9,276 nucleotides of DNA from Planctomycetota bacterium (GCA_023433825.1 JAEYTU010000133.1:1-9276); one strand, 5' to 3'; positions 1 to 7,684 are shown, numbered from the stretch's first letter. The notes: generated from the sequence alone by a model not told the origin. Translations and numbers: made by a program.

Positions 1-71
1 CGTGAGGCTGCGTGCTTGGCGCGGACCGACGCGCGTGCTTCGATCCGCGCCCCTCGCTGCGCGCCGCGTCC
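1..71. other. left edge, no assignable gene
   Basis: A TGA at 3-5 lies in the frame of the following transporter gene, so that gene cannot begin further left. The same TGA might be the end of an unseen upstream gene, but too little sequence is present to tell. I see no clear promoter or Shine-Dalgarno sequence here. Confidence 0.4.
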
Positions 72-1307
72 ATGACCGAACCCGTAACGCTGGCCGCACT
101 GCCGCGGTCGTCCACGAAGACTTCGACCGTGCCGCTGTTCGTGCTGACTGCGCTGAACAGCATGAGCACGGGGATCGTCGTGACCGGCATCTTCTTCGTG
201 ACGCGCCAGGGCTACGGCTTCGACCAGCGCACGAACTACGCGCTCGGTGCGCTGCTCGGCGCGATGTACATCGTCGGCGCGTTCGCCGCCGGTCCGGTGC
301 TGACGCGCCTGCATCGTGCCGGCGCGTCGACGCGCGCGATCCTCGCCGGCGTGATCCTGTTGCTGGCGGCGTGCACGACGCTGCCGTCGCTGTTCCCCGG
401 CACACCGGCCGCGATCTGGTGGCTCGTCGCGCTGTACTCGCCGGCATCCGGCGCGCTGTGGCCGATCGTCGAGAGCTACGTCAGTGGCGGCCGCGTCGGT
501 GCGGATCTGCAGCAGACGATCGGCCGGTGGAACGTGACCTGGAGCGCGGCGCTGGTCGTCGCGTCCGTCGGCATCGCGCCACTGTGCGAGCCGCATCCGG
601 CGTTGGCGATCCTGCTGCTCGGCGGCGCGCACGTCCTGAGTCTCGCGATGCTGCCGTGGTTGACTCGCGAACCGGCGCCACACGTCGACGCGCTCGGCGC
701 CGAGCTCGACGTCGACCGCGTGACCGGCCGCAAGCTGCTGGCCGTGTTCCGCATTCTGCTGCCGCTGCACACGCTGCTGATGAACGCGCTGACGCCGACG
801 CTGCCCGGCGCCTGCGCGCGGCTCGGCGTGCCGGCGGCACTGCACGCGATGATCGCGACCGGTTGGCTGTTGCCGCGTTCGTTGACGTTCTGGTGGCTCG
901 CGCACCGTCCCGGCTGGCACGGCAGCAAGACGATGCCGATCGTCGGCGGGGCTGCGCTGCTGGCCGGATTCGTGACCGCGGTCCTCGCGCCGGCGTCGGC
1001 GACATTCGGACTGCCGCTGCTGCTCGTCGGACTGGCGTCGTTCGGTGCCGGCTGCGCGATCGTCTACACGGGGGCGCTGTACTACGCGATGGCGGTCGGC
1101 AACGCCGAGGTCGCTGCCGGCGGCAAGCACGAGGCGTTGGTCGGCGTCGGGTTCCTGCTCGGTCCGTCGATCGGGTTCCTCGCGGCCAGCGCCGTCGAAG
1201 CCGGATGGATCGCCGTCGACGCGCGCGACCTCGCGATCGCCGTTCCGGTCGCGGCGATCGCCGTGCTCGGCTTCGTGCTGGCCTGGCGCAGCAGCCGGCG
1301 CGCGTGA
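72..1307 (+). CDS. MFS-like multi-pass transporter
   Basis: This 411-residue protein is a probable inner-membrane transporter of the major facilitator type; the substrate is unknown. About twelve hydrophobic segments can be traced, near residues 20-42, 55-77, 88-107, 113-132, 152-170, 176-196, 221-243, 255-275, 288-307, 312-335, 355-373 and 387-405. A polar loop at about 197-220 divides two six-helix halves, as in the family. A short GALWPIVESYVSGG stretch (127-140) and a basic loop between helices 2 and 3 (TRLHRAG) also fit. The ATG at 72 was chosen because it begins a short hydrophilic tail before helix 1. A GTG at 12 is in frame but would add an arginine-rich stretch that looks non-coding. 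No Shine-Dalgarno is visible before either start. The gene converges on the hydrolase gene and its stop abuts that gene's stop. The length and helix count suit the family well, but sequence-level identity to any subfamily was not recognised. Confidence 0.8.
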   Translation: MTEPVTLAALPRSSTKTSTVPLFVLTALNSMSTGIVVTGIFFVTRQGYGFDQRTNYALGALLGAMYIVGAFAAGPVLTRLHRAGASTRAILAGVILLLAACTTLPSLFPGTPAAIWWLVALYSPASGALWPIVESYVSGGRVGADLQQTIGRWNVTWSAALVVASVGIAPLCEPHPALAILLLGGAHVLSLAMLPWLTREPAPHVDALGAELDVDRVTGRKLLAVFRILLPLHTLLMNALTPTLPGACARLGVPAALHAMIATGWLLPRSLTFWWLAHRPGWHGSKTMPIVGGAALLAGFVTAVLAPASATFGLPLLLVGLASFGAGCAIVYTGALYYAMAVGNAEVAAGGKHEALVGVGFLLGPSIGFLAASAVEAGWIAVDARDLAIAVPVAAIAVLGFVLAWRSSRRA

Positions 1308-2318
1308 TCAGTCGCCGACCAGTTTCGTCCACAGGAACCGCAGCGCGGCGCCGACGTCGCCGAAGTCGCCGGGACGCATCATCATCGTTCGTCCGCAGTC
1401 GCTGACGTCGAACCGGAACACCGACGGCGCGCGCTGGTCGATCGGCACGCGACCGAGCGACGCGTCGCCGAGCCGCAGGTCGCCGACCGTCACGGTGCCG
1501 AGTTCGGCGTCGCGCCGGACCGCGTAGTAGCCCTCGGTGAACCAGACCGCGGCCGTCGCCGCGCGATCGTCCGGCAGTTCCTGGAACGTCGCCGTTCCGC
1601 GCTCGATCCGCGTGAACGTGATCGACGCCGGATCGTCGCGGAGCGCGAGATACGCCGACCAGACGACGTCGGCTTCCGTGTCGAGGACGAGGCAGCGCCA
1701 GTACCAGGCGTTCAGCGGCGTCGGCAGCGTGATCCAGTCGCGCGACGGCAGCCCGGCGGTCGCGATCGCCGTCGCGAAGCGCGCGTTGACGACGGCCTTC
1801 GCGACGCCGGTCGCCGCCGCGTAGAGCGTGCTCAGGACCAAGCCTGCGATCATGCATCGACGACGCACACGCGGACCGGCGAACACCGCTGAGCCGACGC
1901 CGAACAGCAACGGCAGCGTGTAGAGCGGGTCGATGACGAACATCGTCCGCACGCTGAAGCGCGTCGAAGCGAACGGCTCGAGCAGTTGCGTGCCGTAGGC
2001 GGTGAACACGTCGATCACGACGTGCGTCGCGAGGACCAGGAACGTGGCGAGCATCGCTCTCGCGAGGGCCACGCCGTGCCACTTCGCGATCGGGAAGGCC
2101 AAGAGCGGCGTCATCGCCGCGATGCCGACGATCGAGTGCGAGATCCCCCGGTGCCACTGCAGCCGTTCGACACCGTCGAGCCACGGCAGCGCGAGCATGT
2201 CGAGGTCTGGCAGCGTTCCATACGCGAGTCCCCAGAGGACGGCAGCGCGACCGATCCGGCTCCCGATCGTCACGTCGGCGACGACGGCGCCGAGCACCGC
2301 CTGCGTCACCGAGTCCAA
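1308..2318 (-). CDS. YdjM/DUF457-type membrane-bound metal-dependent hydrolase
   Basis: This 336-residue protein is a predicted integral-membrane hydrolase of the YdjM (LexA-regulated, inner membrane metal-dependent hydrolase) family. The natural substrate of these proteins is not established. It has the family's N-terminus MDSVTQAVLGA and the probable metal-binding positions PDLD (37-40), WHRGISHS (55-62), THVVID (98-103) and IDPLYTLP (129-136). These sit between hydrophobic helices at roughly 25-36, 63-78, 88-107, 130-147 and 156-172. The last 160 residues form a soluble domain with no motif I recognise. The start is TTG at 2318: a stop lies in frame at 2361-2363, no ATG lies between, and MDSVTQ is where relatives begin. 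No Shine-Dalgarno precedes it. The stop touches that of the MFS gene, leaving no room for a separate terminator. The gene diverges from the secreted-protein gene at 2475. Confidence 0.88.
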   Translation of the reverse strand: MDSVTQAVLGAVVADVTIGSRIGRAAVLWGLAYGTLPDLDMLALPWLDGVERLQWHRGISHSIVGIAAMTPLLAFPIAKWHGVALARAMLATFLVLATHVVIDVFTAYGTQLLEPFASTRFSVRTMFVIDPLYTLPLLFGVGSAVFAGPRVRRRCMIAGLVLSTLYAAATGVAKAVVNARFATAIATAGLPSRDWITLPTPLNAWYWRCLVLDTEADVVWSAYLALRDDPASITFTRIERGTATFQELPDDRAATAAVWFTEGYYAVRRDAELGTVTVGDLRLGDASLGRVPIDQRAPSVFRFDVSDCGRTMMMRPGDFGDVGAALRFLWTKLVGD

Positions 2319-2474
2319 GGGTTTCGTGCGCGGGTGGCCATGCGAGGCGCGGAGGATCGTTCAGCGATCCGGTCGGAACAAGGGCCGTCGTCGATGGAAC
2401 ATCGCCGCGGCGAATCTCGTCTGCGAGCCCGGCGGTGCACCACGGCGCCGCACGTTTCCACGAGTTCACGAACC
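2319..2474. promoter_or_regulatory. divergent intergenic region with dyads
   Basis: These 156 bases separate two divergent genes and must hold promoters for both. I could not pick out convincing -35/-10 pairs. Visible symmetry includes a 6-bp inverted repeat GGATCG/CGATCC with a 5-base loop (2354-2370), a perfect 12-base palindrome TCGCCGCGGCGA (2402-2413) and GGTGCACC (2434-2441). Such dyads can be operators, but they are also expected at some rate in GC-rich DNA. Neither flanking start codon has a recognisable Shine-Dalgarno. Confidence 0.4.
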
Positions 2475-3437
2475 ATGACGATTCGCACCACCTGTCTCGC
2501 ATCTCTCGCCCTTGCGTCGATCCTCCCGGCGCAGTCGCTGACGACGACGTTCGCCGACAACAACGGTCGATCGGTCACCCCACCGGTCAACCTGTTCGAC
2601 GTCACGGTTCTTCGCCCCGGCGGCCTCCGCGTCGTGGCACTCGACGTCAATTCGATGGCGGCGGCGACGACCGTGATCGAGATCGACGTCTATTTCACGC
2701 CGAACACGTACATCGGCGTCGAGCAGAACGCCGCCGCATGGGTGAAGGTCAGTTCAGGCCGCGGTGTCGCCGCGGGCCGCAGCCAGCCGACGCGGATCGA
2801 CGTCGCCGACTTCACACTGCCGCCCGGGACCAATGGACTCGGGATCCACTTCAAGAACGGCGGCAGCGCCTACACGAACGGCATCGGCACGAATCAGAAC
2901 TACGGCAACGCGGACCTGACGCTGCAGCTGGGTTCGGTCTCGGGCGACTTCTTCACCGGCGGCATCCTGACGCCGCGCGTCTGGAACGGGACGATCCACT
3001 ACCACGCCGGGAACGCGACCTACGGGACCTACGCCGCCGGCTGTGTCGGATCGAACACGCAGACGCCGACGCTCGGCGCCGTCGCGAGCTCGCGGCCGCA
3101 ACTCGGCACGACGTTGAGCCTCTCGGTCACGAACCTGCCTTCGATCCCGACGCCCGGGACGATGCTGTTCGGCATCCGGAAGGACACGGTCCTCGGACTG
3201 CCGCTGCCGCTGGATCTCGCGCCGCTCGGCGCGCCGGGGTGCCGGTTGGCACTCGATCCGATGCTGACGTTCGGACTGGTCGGAACCAGCGGCTCGGCGC
3301 CGTTCGCGCTCCCGATCCCGAACAACCCGACGTTGACCGGCTTCGCGTTCTACCTGCAGGCGGCGGTCGTCGACATCCCGGCGAACACGCTCGGGCTGAC
3401 GTTCTCGAACGGCGGCGAAGCGATCGTCGGGACGTGA
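2475..3437 (+). CDS. small secreted protein with planctomycete-type C-terminal module
   Basis: This 320-residue protein of unknown function is almost certainly exported. Residues 1-21 are a Sec signal peptide (MTIR, then a hydrophobic core, then LPAQS), with cleavage likely next to AQS. Residues 22-185 are polar, glycine- and threonine-rich and look all-beta; nothing in them was recognised. From GCVGS (189-193) onward there is a module of about 130 residues. Its elements are LGTTLSLSVTNLP (210-222), PLPLDLAPLGAPGC (243-256), LPIPNNPTLTGFAFYLQ (279-295) and a closing SNGGEAIVG. I know this layout as a common ending of planctomycete extracellular proteins; whether it is a sorting, anchoring or adhesive domain is not known to me. 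The ATG at 2475 is chosen because the signal peptide starts there; the frame is open upstream but non-coding in character. The stop lies inside the tandem repeat at 3433-3461. Cysteines at 190 and 256 might pair. Confidence 0.85.
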   Translation: MTIRTTCLASLALASILPAQSLTTTFADNNGRSVTPPVNLFDVTVLRPGGLRVVALDVNSMAAATTVIEIDVYFTPNTYIGVEQNAAAWVKVSSGRGVAAGRSQPTRIDVADFTLPPGTNGLGIHFKNGGSAYTNGIGTNQNYGNADLTLQLGSVSGDFFTGGILTPRVWNGTIHYHAGNATYGTYAAGCVGSNTQTPTLGAVASSRPQLGTTLSLSVTNLPSIPTPGTMLFGIRKDTVLGLPLPLDLAPLGAPGCRLALDPMLTFGLVGTSGSAPFALPIPNNPTLTGFAFYLQAAVVDIPANTLGLTFSNGGEAIVGT

Positions 3438-3461
3438 CGTCGTGACGTCGTGACGTCGTGA
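3433..3461 (+). repeat. GTGACGTC tandem repeat, 3.6 copies
   Basis: Perfect 8-base period: GTGACGTC at 3434, 3442 and 3450, then GTGA at 3458 before the pattern breaks. The stop codon of the secreted-protein gene (3435-3437) is part of the first copy. Because 8 is not a multiple of 3, the TGA in the three full copies falls in all three + strand frames. Each unit contains the self-complementary GACGTC. Confidence 0.95.
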
Positions 3462-3474
3462 TCCGACGTCACGA
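3448..3474. terminator. hairpin between converging genes, possible bidirectional terminator
   Basis: TCGTGACGTC (3448-3457) pairs perfectly with GACGTCACGA (3465-3474) around a 7-base loop. It lies just after the + strand stop at 3437 and overlaps the - strand stop at 3469-3471, so it could end transcription from both sides. There is no T-run on either strand, so it is not a classical intrinsic terminator. The neighbouring repeat copies could form competing pairings. Role inferred from position only. Confidence 0.5.
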
Positions 3475-6216
3475 ACCCGACGTCAGGAACGACAGGTCGA
3501 TCCGATACATGTCGTCGGCGAAGCGGAAGTTCGCGATCCCCGACGGCACGATGGCGATGCGACGCTTCGCGTAGAGCGGCACGAACTGCGCGACGGCGTC
3601 GAGCTGCTGCTGCACGCGCGCGAACGCCGCCGGCTGCGCCTCGGGATCCGTCGTCGCGACGAGCGCCTCGACGGCCGCGACCACCGACGGGTCGACGCCG
3701 AAGAAGCGCGGCGACTCTGCGGTCGCGCGTTCGCCCGCCGGAGTGCACCGGCTGACGAGGGTCGTGTACGGGTCGTACGGCAATCCGTGCGTGACCTCGA
3801 TCCGAAGGTCGTAGTCGCGCCGCGCACCGGCACCGCGGACGGTTCCGGCCGGTAGCGCGACGATCTCGACGGCCAGACCTGCCGCGCGCCACTGCGCGAC
3901 GAGCGCCTCGCCGAGTGCGCACGTTCCGGCATCGACGAGCAACCGCAGCGGTTGCGCGCGCGTGACGGATCGTGACGGCTTCGCGATGCCCGGGCCCCGC
4001 GGCCAGACCGCGACCGACGGCGCGGCCCACGCCGTCGTCGGGTCGGCGAACCCGTGCTCGACGTCGCGCACCAGCGCGGCGCGGTCGATCGCAGCCGCCA
4101 GCGCGCGACGCACGTCGACGTCGGCGGTCGCGCCTTCGCCGCGGAAGCTCAGATAGGTCGTCGACGAACCGGGGCCATCGACGACGCGCAGGTCACCGTC
4201 GCCTCGCGCGCGCAGCGCGTGCGCACGCGCCGGGTCGATCCGGATCATCCAGCTCGAGACGGCGAGGTCGGCGTCACCGCGCAGCACGGCCGCGAGTGGA
4301 TCGTCGGGCGTGTCGTTCGCACCGAGCCGCACGAGGTCGACGACGACGGGATCGGTGCCGGCGCGTTCGTAGCGCAGTGCGTGCCCATCCTCCGTCACAC
4401 CGACGAACCGGAACGGACCGCTGCCGACAGCCGCGACGAAGTTCCCCTCGCGATCGAGGGAAGCCGGCGCGCGCACGCCGCACGGATTGATCGCGCACAG
4501 ATCGGCGAGCAGCGCGACCTTGCGATCGAGACGGAACGCGACCGTGCGCGGATCGACCGCGATCACTTCGCGGATGCAGGTGTTCGACCTCAGCCAGTCG
4601 TGCTCGGGCAGTCCGACGAACCGGCGAAAGTGCTCGACGACCGCCGCGGCCGTGACCGGCGTGCCGTCGTGGAAGCGCGCGTCGCTGCGCAGCGTGAACT
4701 CGACGTGCAAGCCGCCGTCGAGGATCCGCCAGCTCTCGGCGAGCGCCGGCACGATGCGCCCGCTCGCGTCGCGGCGGACCAGCGTCTCGTAGACGAGCGT
4801 CTTCGACTCGAAGCCACCCTGGTAGCGCAGCGTCGAGAGTTCGGTCAGCGCGATCTCGCCGACCTTGCCGGCGACGCGCCATGGCCGCGCTGCCGTTCCG
4901 CGCGGTCCGGCCTGCACGACGGGCTTTCGGTCACCACTCGCCGGCGTCGGGGCCGTCGGCCGCGGCATCGGATGCGGGTCCGTGCGAACGCCGTCGAGTC
5001 CATGTCCCGGCGGTCGCGCGAGCATCACGACGCGGCCCGAGTACCCCGAGCACAGGATCTCGTCGGTCGCGTTGCGGCCGTCGAGTTCCCCTTTGCCGAG
5101 CCAATGCCCGGCGTCGACGTCCGTGAAGATCGTCTCGACGTGCCACGGCTCGCCCGCCCGACGCTTCAGCAACTGGACCTTCTTGCTGTAGCCGAACACC
5201 GCCAGCGTCTCGACGGCGGGATCGGCGTCGAAGCGACCGGCGACGAGGCCGCGCGGACCCTGTGGACCGGCGTAGACGATCTCGCGGCGCGGCCCACCGG
5301 CGTCCGCCGACGCACCGTCGAGCGCGAAGCGCAGGATCAACCCGTCGTCGCGCGTCACGTATGCGGCGCGTCCATCGGCGGAAAGCGCGACCCGTCCCAG
5401 CCCCATCGGTTCGCGCGCGAGCACTGTCATGGCGACGCCATCGCCGTCGGCACGCAGCGCGGCGAGTTCGCCGGAGCGACTGACCGTCAGCACGGTCGGC
5501 GCGCCGTTGCTCGCGTGGCGCAGCAACACGGCATCGCGGACGCGTCCGGAGAGTCGCGGACGTTCGGTCGCGTCGGCAACGCCGTCGTCGACGCGCACTT
5601 CGAAGAAGCGACCGCTCATCGTGAACAGCCACAGCTCGTCGCCGGGTCGGGCGGGCCGCAGATCGGCCGCGACGACGGTGTGGATCTCGTCGTCGCGAAC
5701 GTTCCAGATCTCGCGCGAGTCGAACCGTCCCTTCGGGCGCGGGACGAGTTGGTGCAGGTTGCCGCCCTTGCCGCCGGCGTAGAGCTCCTTGCCGGGCACG
5801 GCCGGGTCCACGTCGCCGTGCCCGAGCGCCGCGAGCCACTGTCCGTCGTGGACGGCGAGCTGTGGCGTCCACTTGCCCGAGTACGAGACCAACACGACGA
5901 CGCGCCCCTTGTCGTCGCACGCGATGACTTCCGGACACGCGAACTCGGGCCGCACCTGCAGCGCCTGCGTCGACCAGACGCCGCTGTCGGCCGTGTGCAG
6001 CAGGAACGCGTGCCAGCCGGCGGCGGCTGGCAGTGGAACTTCGGCCGCGGTCGGATCCGGCTGCTTCGCCGGATCCCCTGGCACCTGCGCGCGCCCGACG
6101 CCGGCCAGCAGCGCCGCGAGGATCGCGAGCAGACACAGCACGTGGATCAGGAACAGGATCGGGCGCGGGCCCGAGTGCGCGCGCCCGTTCCCGCGGAGGA
6201 GTGAGGGAAGCACCAT
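3469..6216 (-). CDS. secreted seven-repeat beta-propeller fused to NikA/DppA-type solute-binding domain
   Basis: This 915-residue protein appears exported: after a basic 18-residue start, residues 19-43 are hydrophobic and end in AGVGRAQ, without a lipobox cysteine. Residues about 75-400 hold seven internal repeats of one 15-residue pattern (beginning at 95, 143, 193, 240, 283, 336 and 385), with FG-GAP-like lead-ins such as GELDGRNATDEIL. A seven-bladed propeller is the natural reading. A proline-rich linker (401-445) follows. Residues 446-915 are a full family 5 solute-binding domain: VYETLVRRDASGRIVPALAESW (start 475), FTLRSDARFHDGTPV (507-521), GSGPFRFVGV (598-607), DVRRALAAAIDRAAL (701-715) and THGLPYDPY (809-817). 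It resembles the nickel/peptide binding proteins NikA and DppA. No permease or ATPase gene lies nearby. The ATG is 5 bases after the upstream gene's stop, with only GAGCGGA before it. The ligand is unknown. Confidence 0.85.
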   Translation of the reverse strand: MVLPSLLRGNGRAHSGPRPILFLIHVLCLLAILAALLAGVGRAQVPGDPAKQPDPTAAEVPLPAAAGWHAFLLHTADSGVWSTQALQVRPEFACPEVIACDDKGRVVVLVSYSGKWTPQLAVHDGQWLAALGHGDVDPAVPGKELYAGGKGGNLHQLVPRPKGRFDSREIWNVRDDEIHTVVAADLRPARPGDELWLFTMSGRFFEVRVDDGVADATERPRLSGRVRDAVLLRHASNGAPTVLTVSRSGELAALRADGDGVAMTVLAREPMGLGRVALSADGRAAYVTRDDGLILRFALDGASADAGGPRREIVYAGPQGPRGLVAGRFDADPAVETLAVFGYSKKVQLLKRRAGEPWHVETIFTDVDAGHWLGKGELDGRNATDEILCSGYSGRVVMLARPPGHGLDGVRTDPHPMPRPTAPTPASGDRKPVVQAGPRGTAARPWRVAGKVGEIALTELSTLRYQGGFESKTLVYETLVRRDASGRIVPALAESWRILDGGLHVEFTLRSDARFHDGTPVTAAAVVEHFRRFVGLPEHDWLRSNTCIREVIAVDPRTVAFRLDRKVALLADLCAINPCGVRAPASLDREGNFVAAVGSGPFRFVGVTEDGHALRYERAGTDPVVVDLVRLGANDTPDDPLAAVLRGDADLAVSSWMIRIDPARAHALRARGDGDLRVVDGPGSSTTYLSFRGEGATADVDVRRALAAAIDRAALVRDVEHGFADPTTAWAAPSVAVWPRGPGIAKPSRSVTRAQPLRLLVDAGTCALGEALVAQWRAAGLAVEIVALPAGTVRGAGARRDYDLRIEVTHGLPYDPYTTLVSRCTPAGERATAESPRFFGVDPSVVAAVEALVATTDPEAQPAAFARVQQQLDAVAQFVPLYAKRRIAIVPSGIANFRFADDMYRIDLSFLTSGS

Positions 6217-6221
6217 TCCGC

Positions 6222-7610
6222 TCACAGGATCGTCGTCTCGACGAGCGGTGACGACGACATCGACGTCGCACCGGATTGCAGGTGGAACGTCTGCGTGAAC
6301 AGCGACACCCCGCGCAGCGTCGGGTTCAGCGGCAGCGGGATCGACACCTGGAAGGTCGCGGCCGGCGAGAGCTGCAACGTGCCGAGGGCCAGCGCCGGAT
6401 CGACGTGCACGTCGGCGCCGAGGATCGTCACGGCGGCCGGCAGACGCGCGAGCGACACGATCGCGAGCCCCGGGCCGATCGTGGCCGGCGTCGCGTCGAG
6501 TGTCAGTGAGAACGATGCACCGATCTCCGGCAGCCCACCTGGATTCGGCGCCAGTCGCCACGTCAACGTCTCGGCCCCGTTCGTCCCCGGCAGGATCGCT
6601 TCGGGGTTCGGGTTGACCGCGACGCACGAGATCGTCGCGCGATTCGGCTGCTGCAGCTGCGTGGCGGCACCGGCATCGGTCATCCAGAACAGCGCGCGCG
6701 GCGGGATCCCGGCGCCGGCGGATGCGATCGCCATGCTTCCGGTCACGGTCTCGATCGCGACGCAGTTCGTCGGGCCGAGCGTCGCGTTCAGCGGCGTCGC
6801 GACGCCAGTCACGACGTCGACGCGGAAGACGCTCGGTGCGGGCGCGGCGGCGAGCGTCGTCACGATCAACGACCCGTCGTTGGCCACCGCGAGGTTCGAG
6901 ACGCCGGCCGGGAGCGTCGCGATCTGCGTCAGGGTGCCGCCGTTCGGCAACGGCACAGCCCAGATGTCCCCGAGCGTCGCTGAGATGTAGTTGCCGACGT
7001 AGCCGACCGTGCCGTCGTTCGAGATCGCGAGCGCGTTGACGACACCCGGCAACGCATTGTGGTTCTGGATCGGCAGCGGCGTGACGGCACCGCCGATCGT
7101 GTCGACGAGTCCGAGGCCTTGCATGTTGTATTGAGCCGTCTGTTGGACCGCGAGCGGACCGCTGGCGAGGTCGGTGGCTGCGACGAACACGCGTCCGTCG
7201 GGCAGCAGCGCGCATTGCGGGATCTCACCGGCGCGAACGCTCGTCCCCATGCTGAACAACTGCGAGTGAACGACCGCGGCACCCTTCAGCGTCAACACGT
7301 GCAGATCGACACTCGTCCCGGGCGGCGCGCGTTCACCGACGATCAGCGCGCCATCCCTCGGGCGACGAACGATGCAGGCCGCGCCCTGGCTGCCCGCGGG
7401 ATCGGGCTGCAACGCCGGCGACAGCCCGGTGACCTCGACGATCGGGATGCTCGGGTCGCGCGGATGCGCGAAGAAGATGCCCGGGAGACCTGCGGCGGAG
7501 TTGTAGGCACCGTGGAACGACCCGAAGACGAAGGCGCCGTCGGGGACCTGAGCGGTCGCGGCGGCGGCGAGAAGCAGCGACGGAAGCAGAGCGTGCGTAC
7601 GGATCGACAT
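6222..7610 (-). CDS. secreted beta-propeller-like protein with degenerate C-terminal module
   Basis: This 462-residue exported protein has no recognised function. Residues 1-21 are a clear signal peptide (MSIRTHALLP, a leucine/alanine core, then ATAQ). Residues 22-350 show repeated short strands of the type LAISNDGTVGYVG (194), LAVANDGSLIVTT (240), CALLPDGRVFVAA (133) and VAIETVTGSMAIA (284), spaced about 45-60 residues apart; this is typical of six- or seven-bladed propellers of the NHL/gluconolactonase kind. Residues 357-462 match, in weaker form, the ending of the 320-residue secreted protein encoded at 2475-3437: IGASFSLTLDATP, then IPLPLNPTLRGVSLFTQ. The ATG at 7610 is set by the signal peptide, and AAGG lies 9 bases before it, the only Shine-Dalgarno-like sequence in the window. 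The propeller-binding fusion gene follows after 5 bases, so co-transcription and perhaps translational coupling are likely. It diverges from the decarboxylase gene. Confidence 0.82.
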   Translation of the reverse strand: MSIRTHALLPSLLLAAAATAQVPDGAFVFGSFHGAYNSAAGLPGIFFAHPRDPSIPIVEVTGLSPALQPDPAGSQGAACIVRRPRDGALIVGERAPPGTSVDLHVLTLKGAAVVHSQLFSMGTSVRAGEIPQCALLPDGRVFVAATDLASGPLAVQQTAQYNMQGLGLVDTIGGAVTPLPIQNHNALPGVVNALAISNDGTVGYVGNYISATLGDIWAVPLPNGGTLTQIATLPAGVSNLAVANDGSLIVTTLAAAPAPSVFRVDVVTGVATPLNATLGPTNCVAIETVTGSMAIASAGAGIPPRALFWMTDAGAATQLQQPNRATISCVAVNPNPEAILPGTNGAETLTWRLAPNPGGLPEIGASFSLTLDATPATIGPGLAIVSLARLPAAVTILGADVHVDPALALGTLQLSPAATFQVSIPLPLNPTLRGVSLFTQTFHLQSGATSMSSSPLVETTIL

Positions 7611-7664
7611 GCGGGAGGACCTTGGAAGACGTTTCGCCTGGGACGGGTCGCGAGCGGGCGCCGG

Positions 7665-7679
7665 CGCAGGCAACCTGCG
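7665..7679. repeat. inverted repeat CGCAGG-CAA-CCTGCG
   Basis: Perfect 6-bp arms with a 3-base centre. It begins 20 bases before the next dyad, which has the same geometry, a spacing close to two helical turns. It could be half of a paired operator; no regulator is known. Confidence 0.6.
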
Positions 7680-7684
7680 TGCCT

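Noticed and set aside
12..71. GTG start at 12 for the transporter
   Set aside because: The added 20 residues are arginine-rich and unlike the start of a membrane transporter. The ATG at 72 gives a normal short tail before the first helix.
481..2502. Long - strand open frame of 673 codons covering the transporter and hydrolase
   Set aside because: Its product is arginine-rich and low in complexity and has no motif. It shadows two genes with clear family features, a common artefact of GC-rich DNA.
3448..3474. Classical intrinsic terminator
   Set aside because: The stem is strong, but there is no T-run after it on either strand. It is kept only as a possible terminator.
3472..4881. Nickel-binding protein (nikA) as the name for the binding domain
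   Set aside because: The overall fold match is good, but the recalled nickel-site arginines and histidine are not conserved and no nik transport genes are nearby, so the symbol is not justified.
4054..6204. Long + strand open frame of 716 codons opposite the propeller-binding fusion gene
   Set aside because: It is antisense to a gene with repeats and family motifs. Its own product is rich in Arg, Asp and Ala with no signal, membrane segment or motif.
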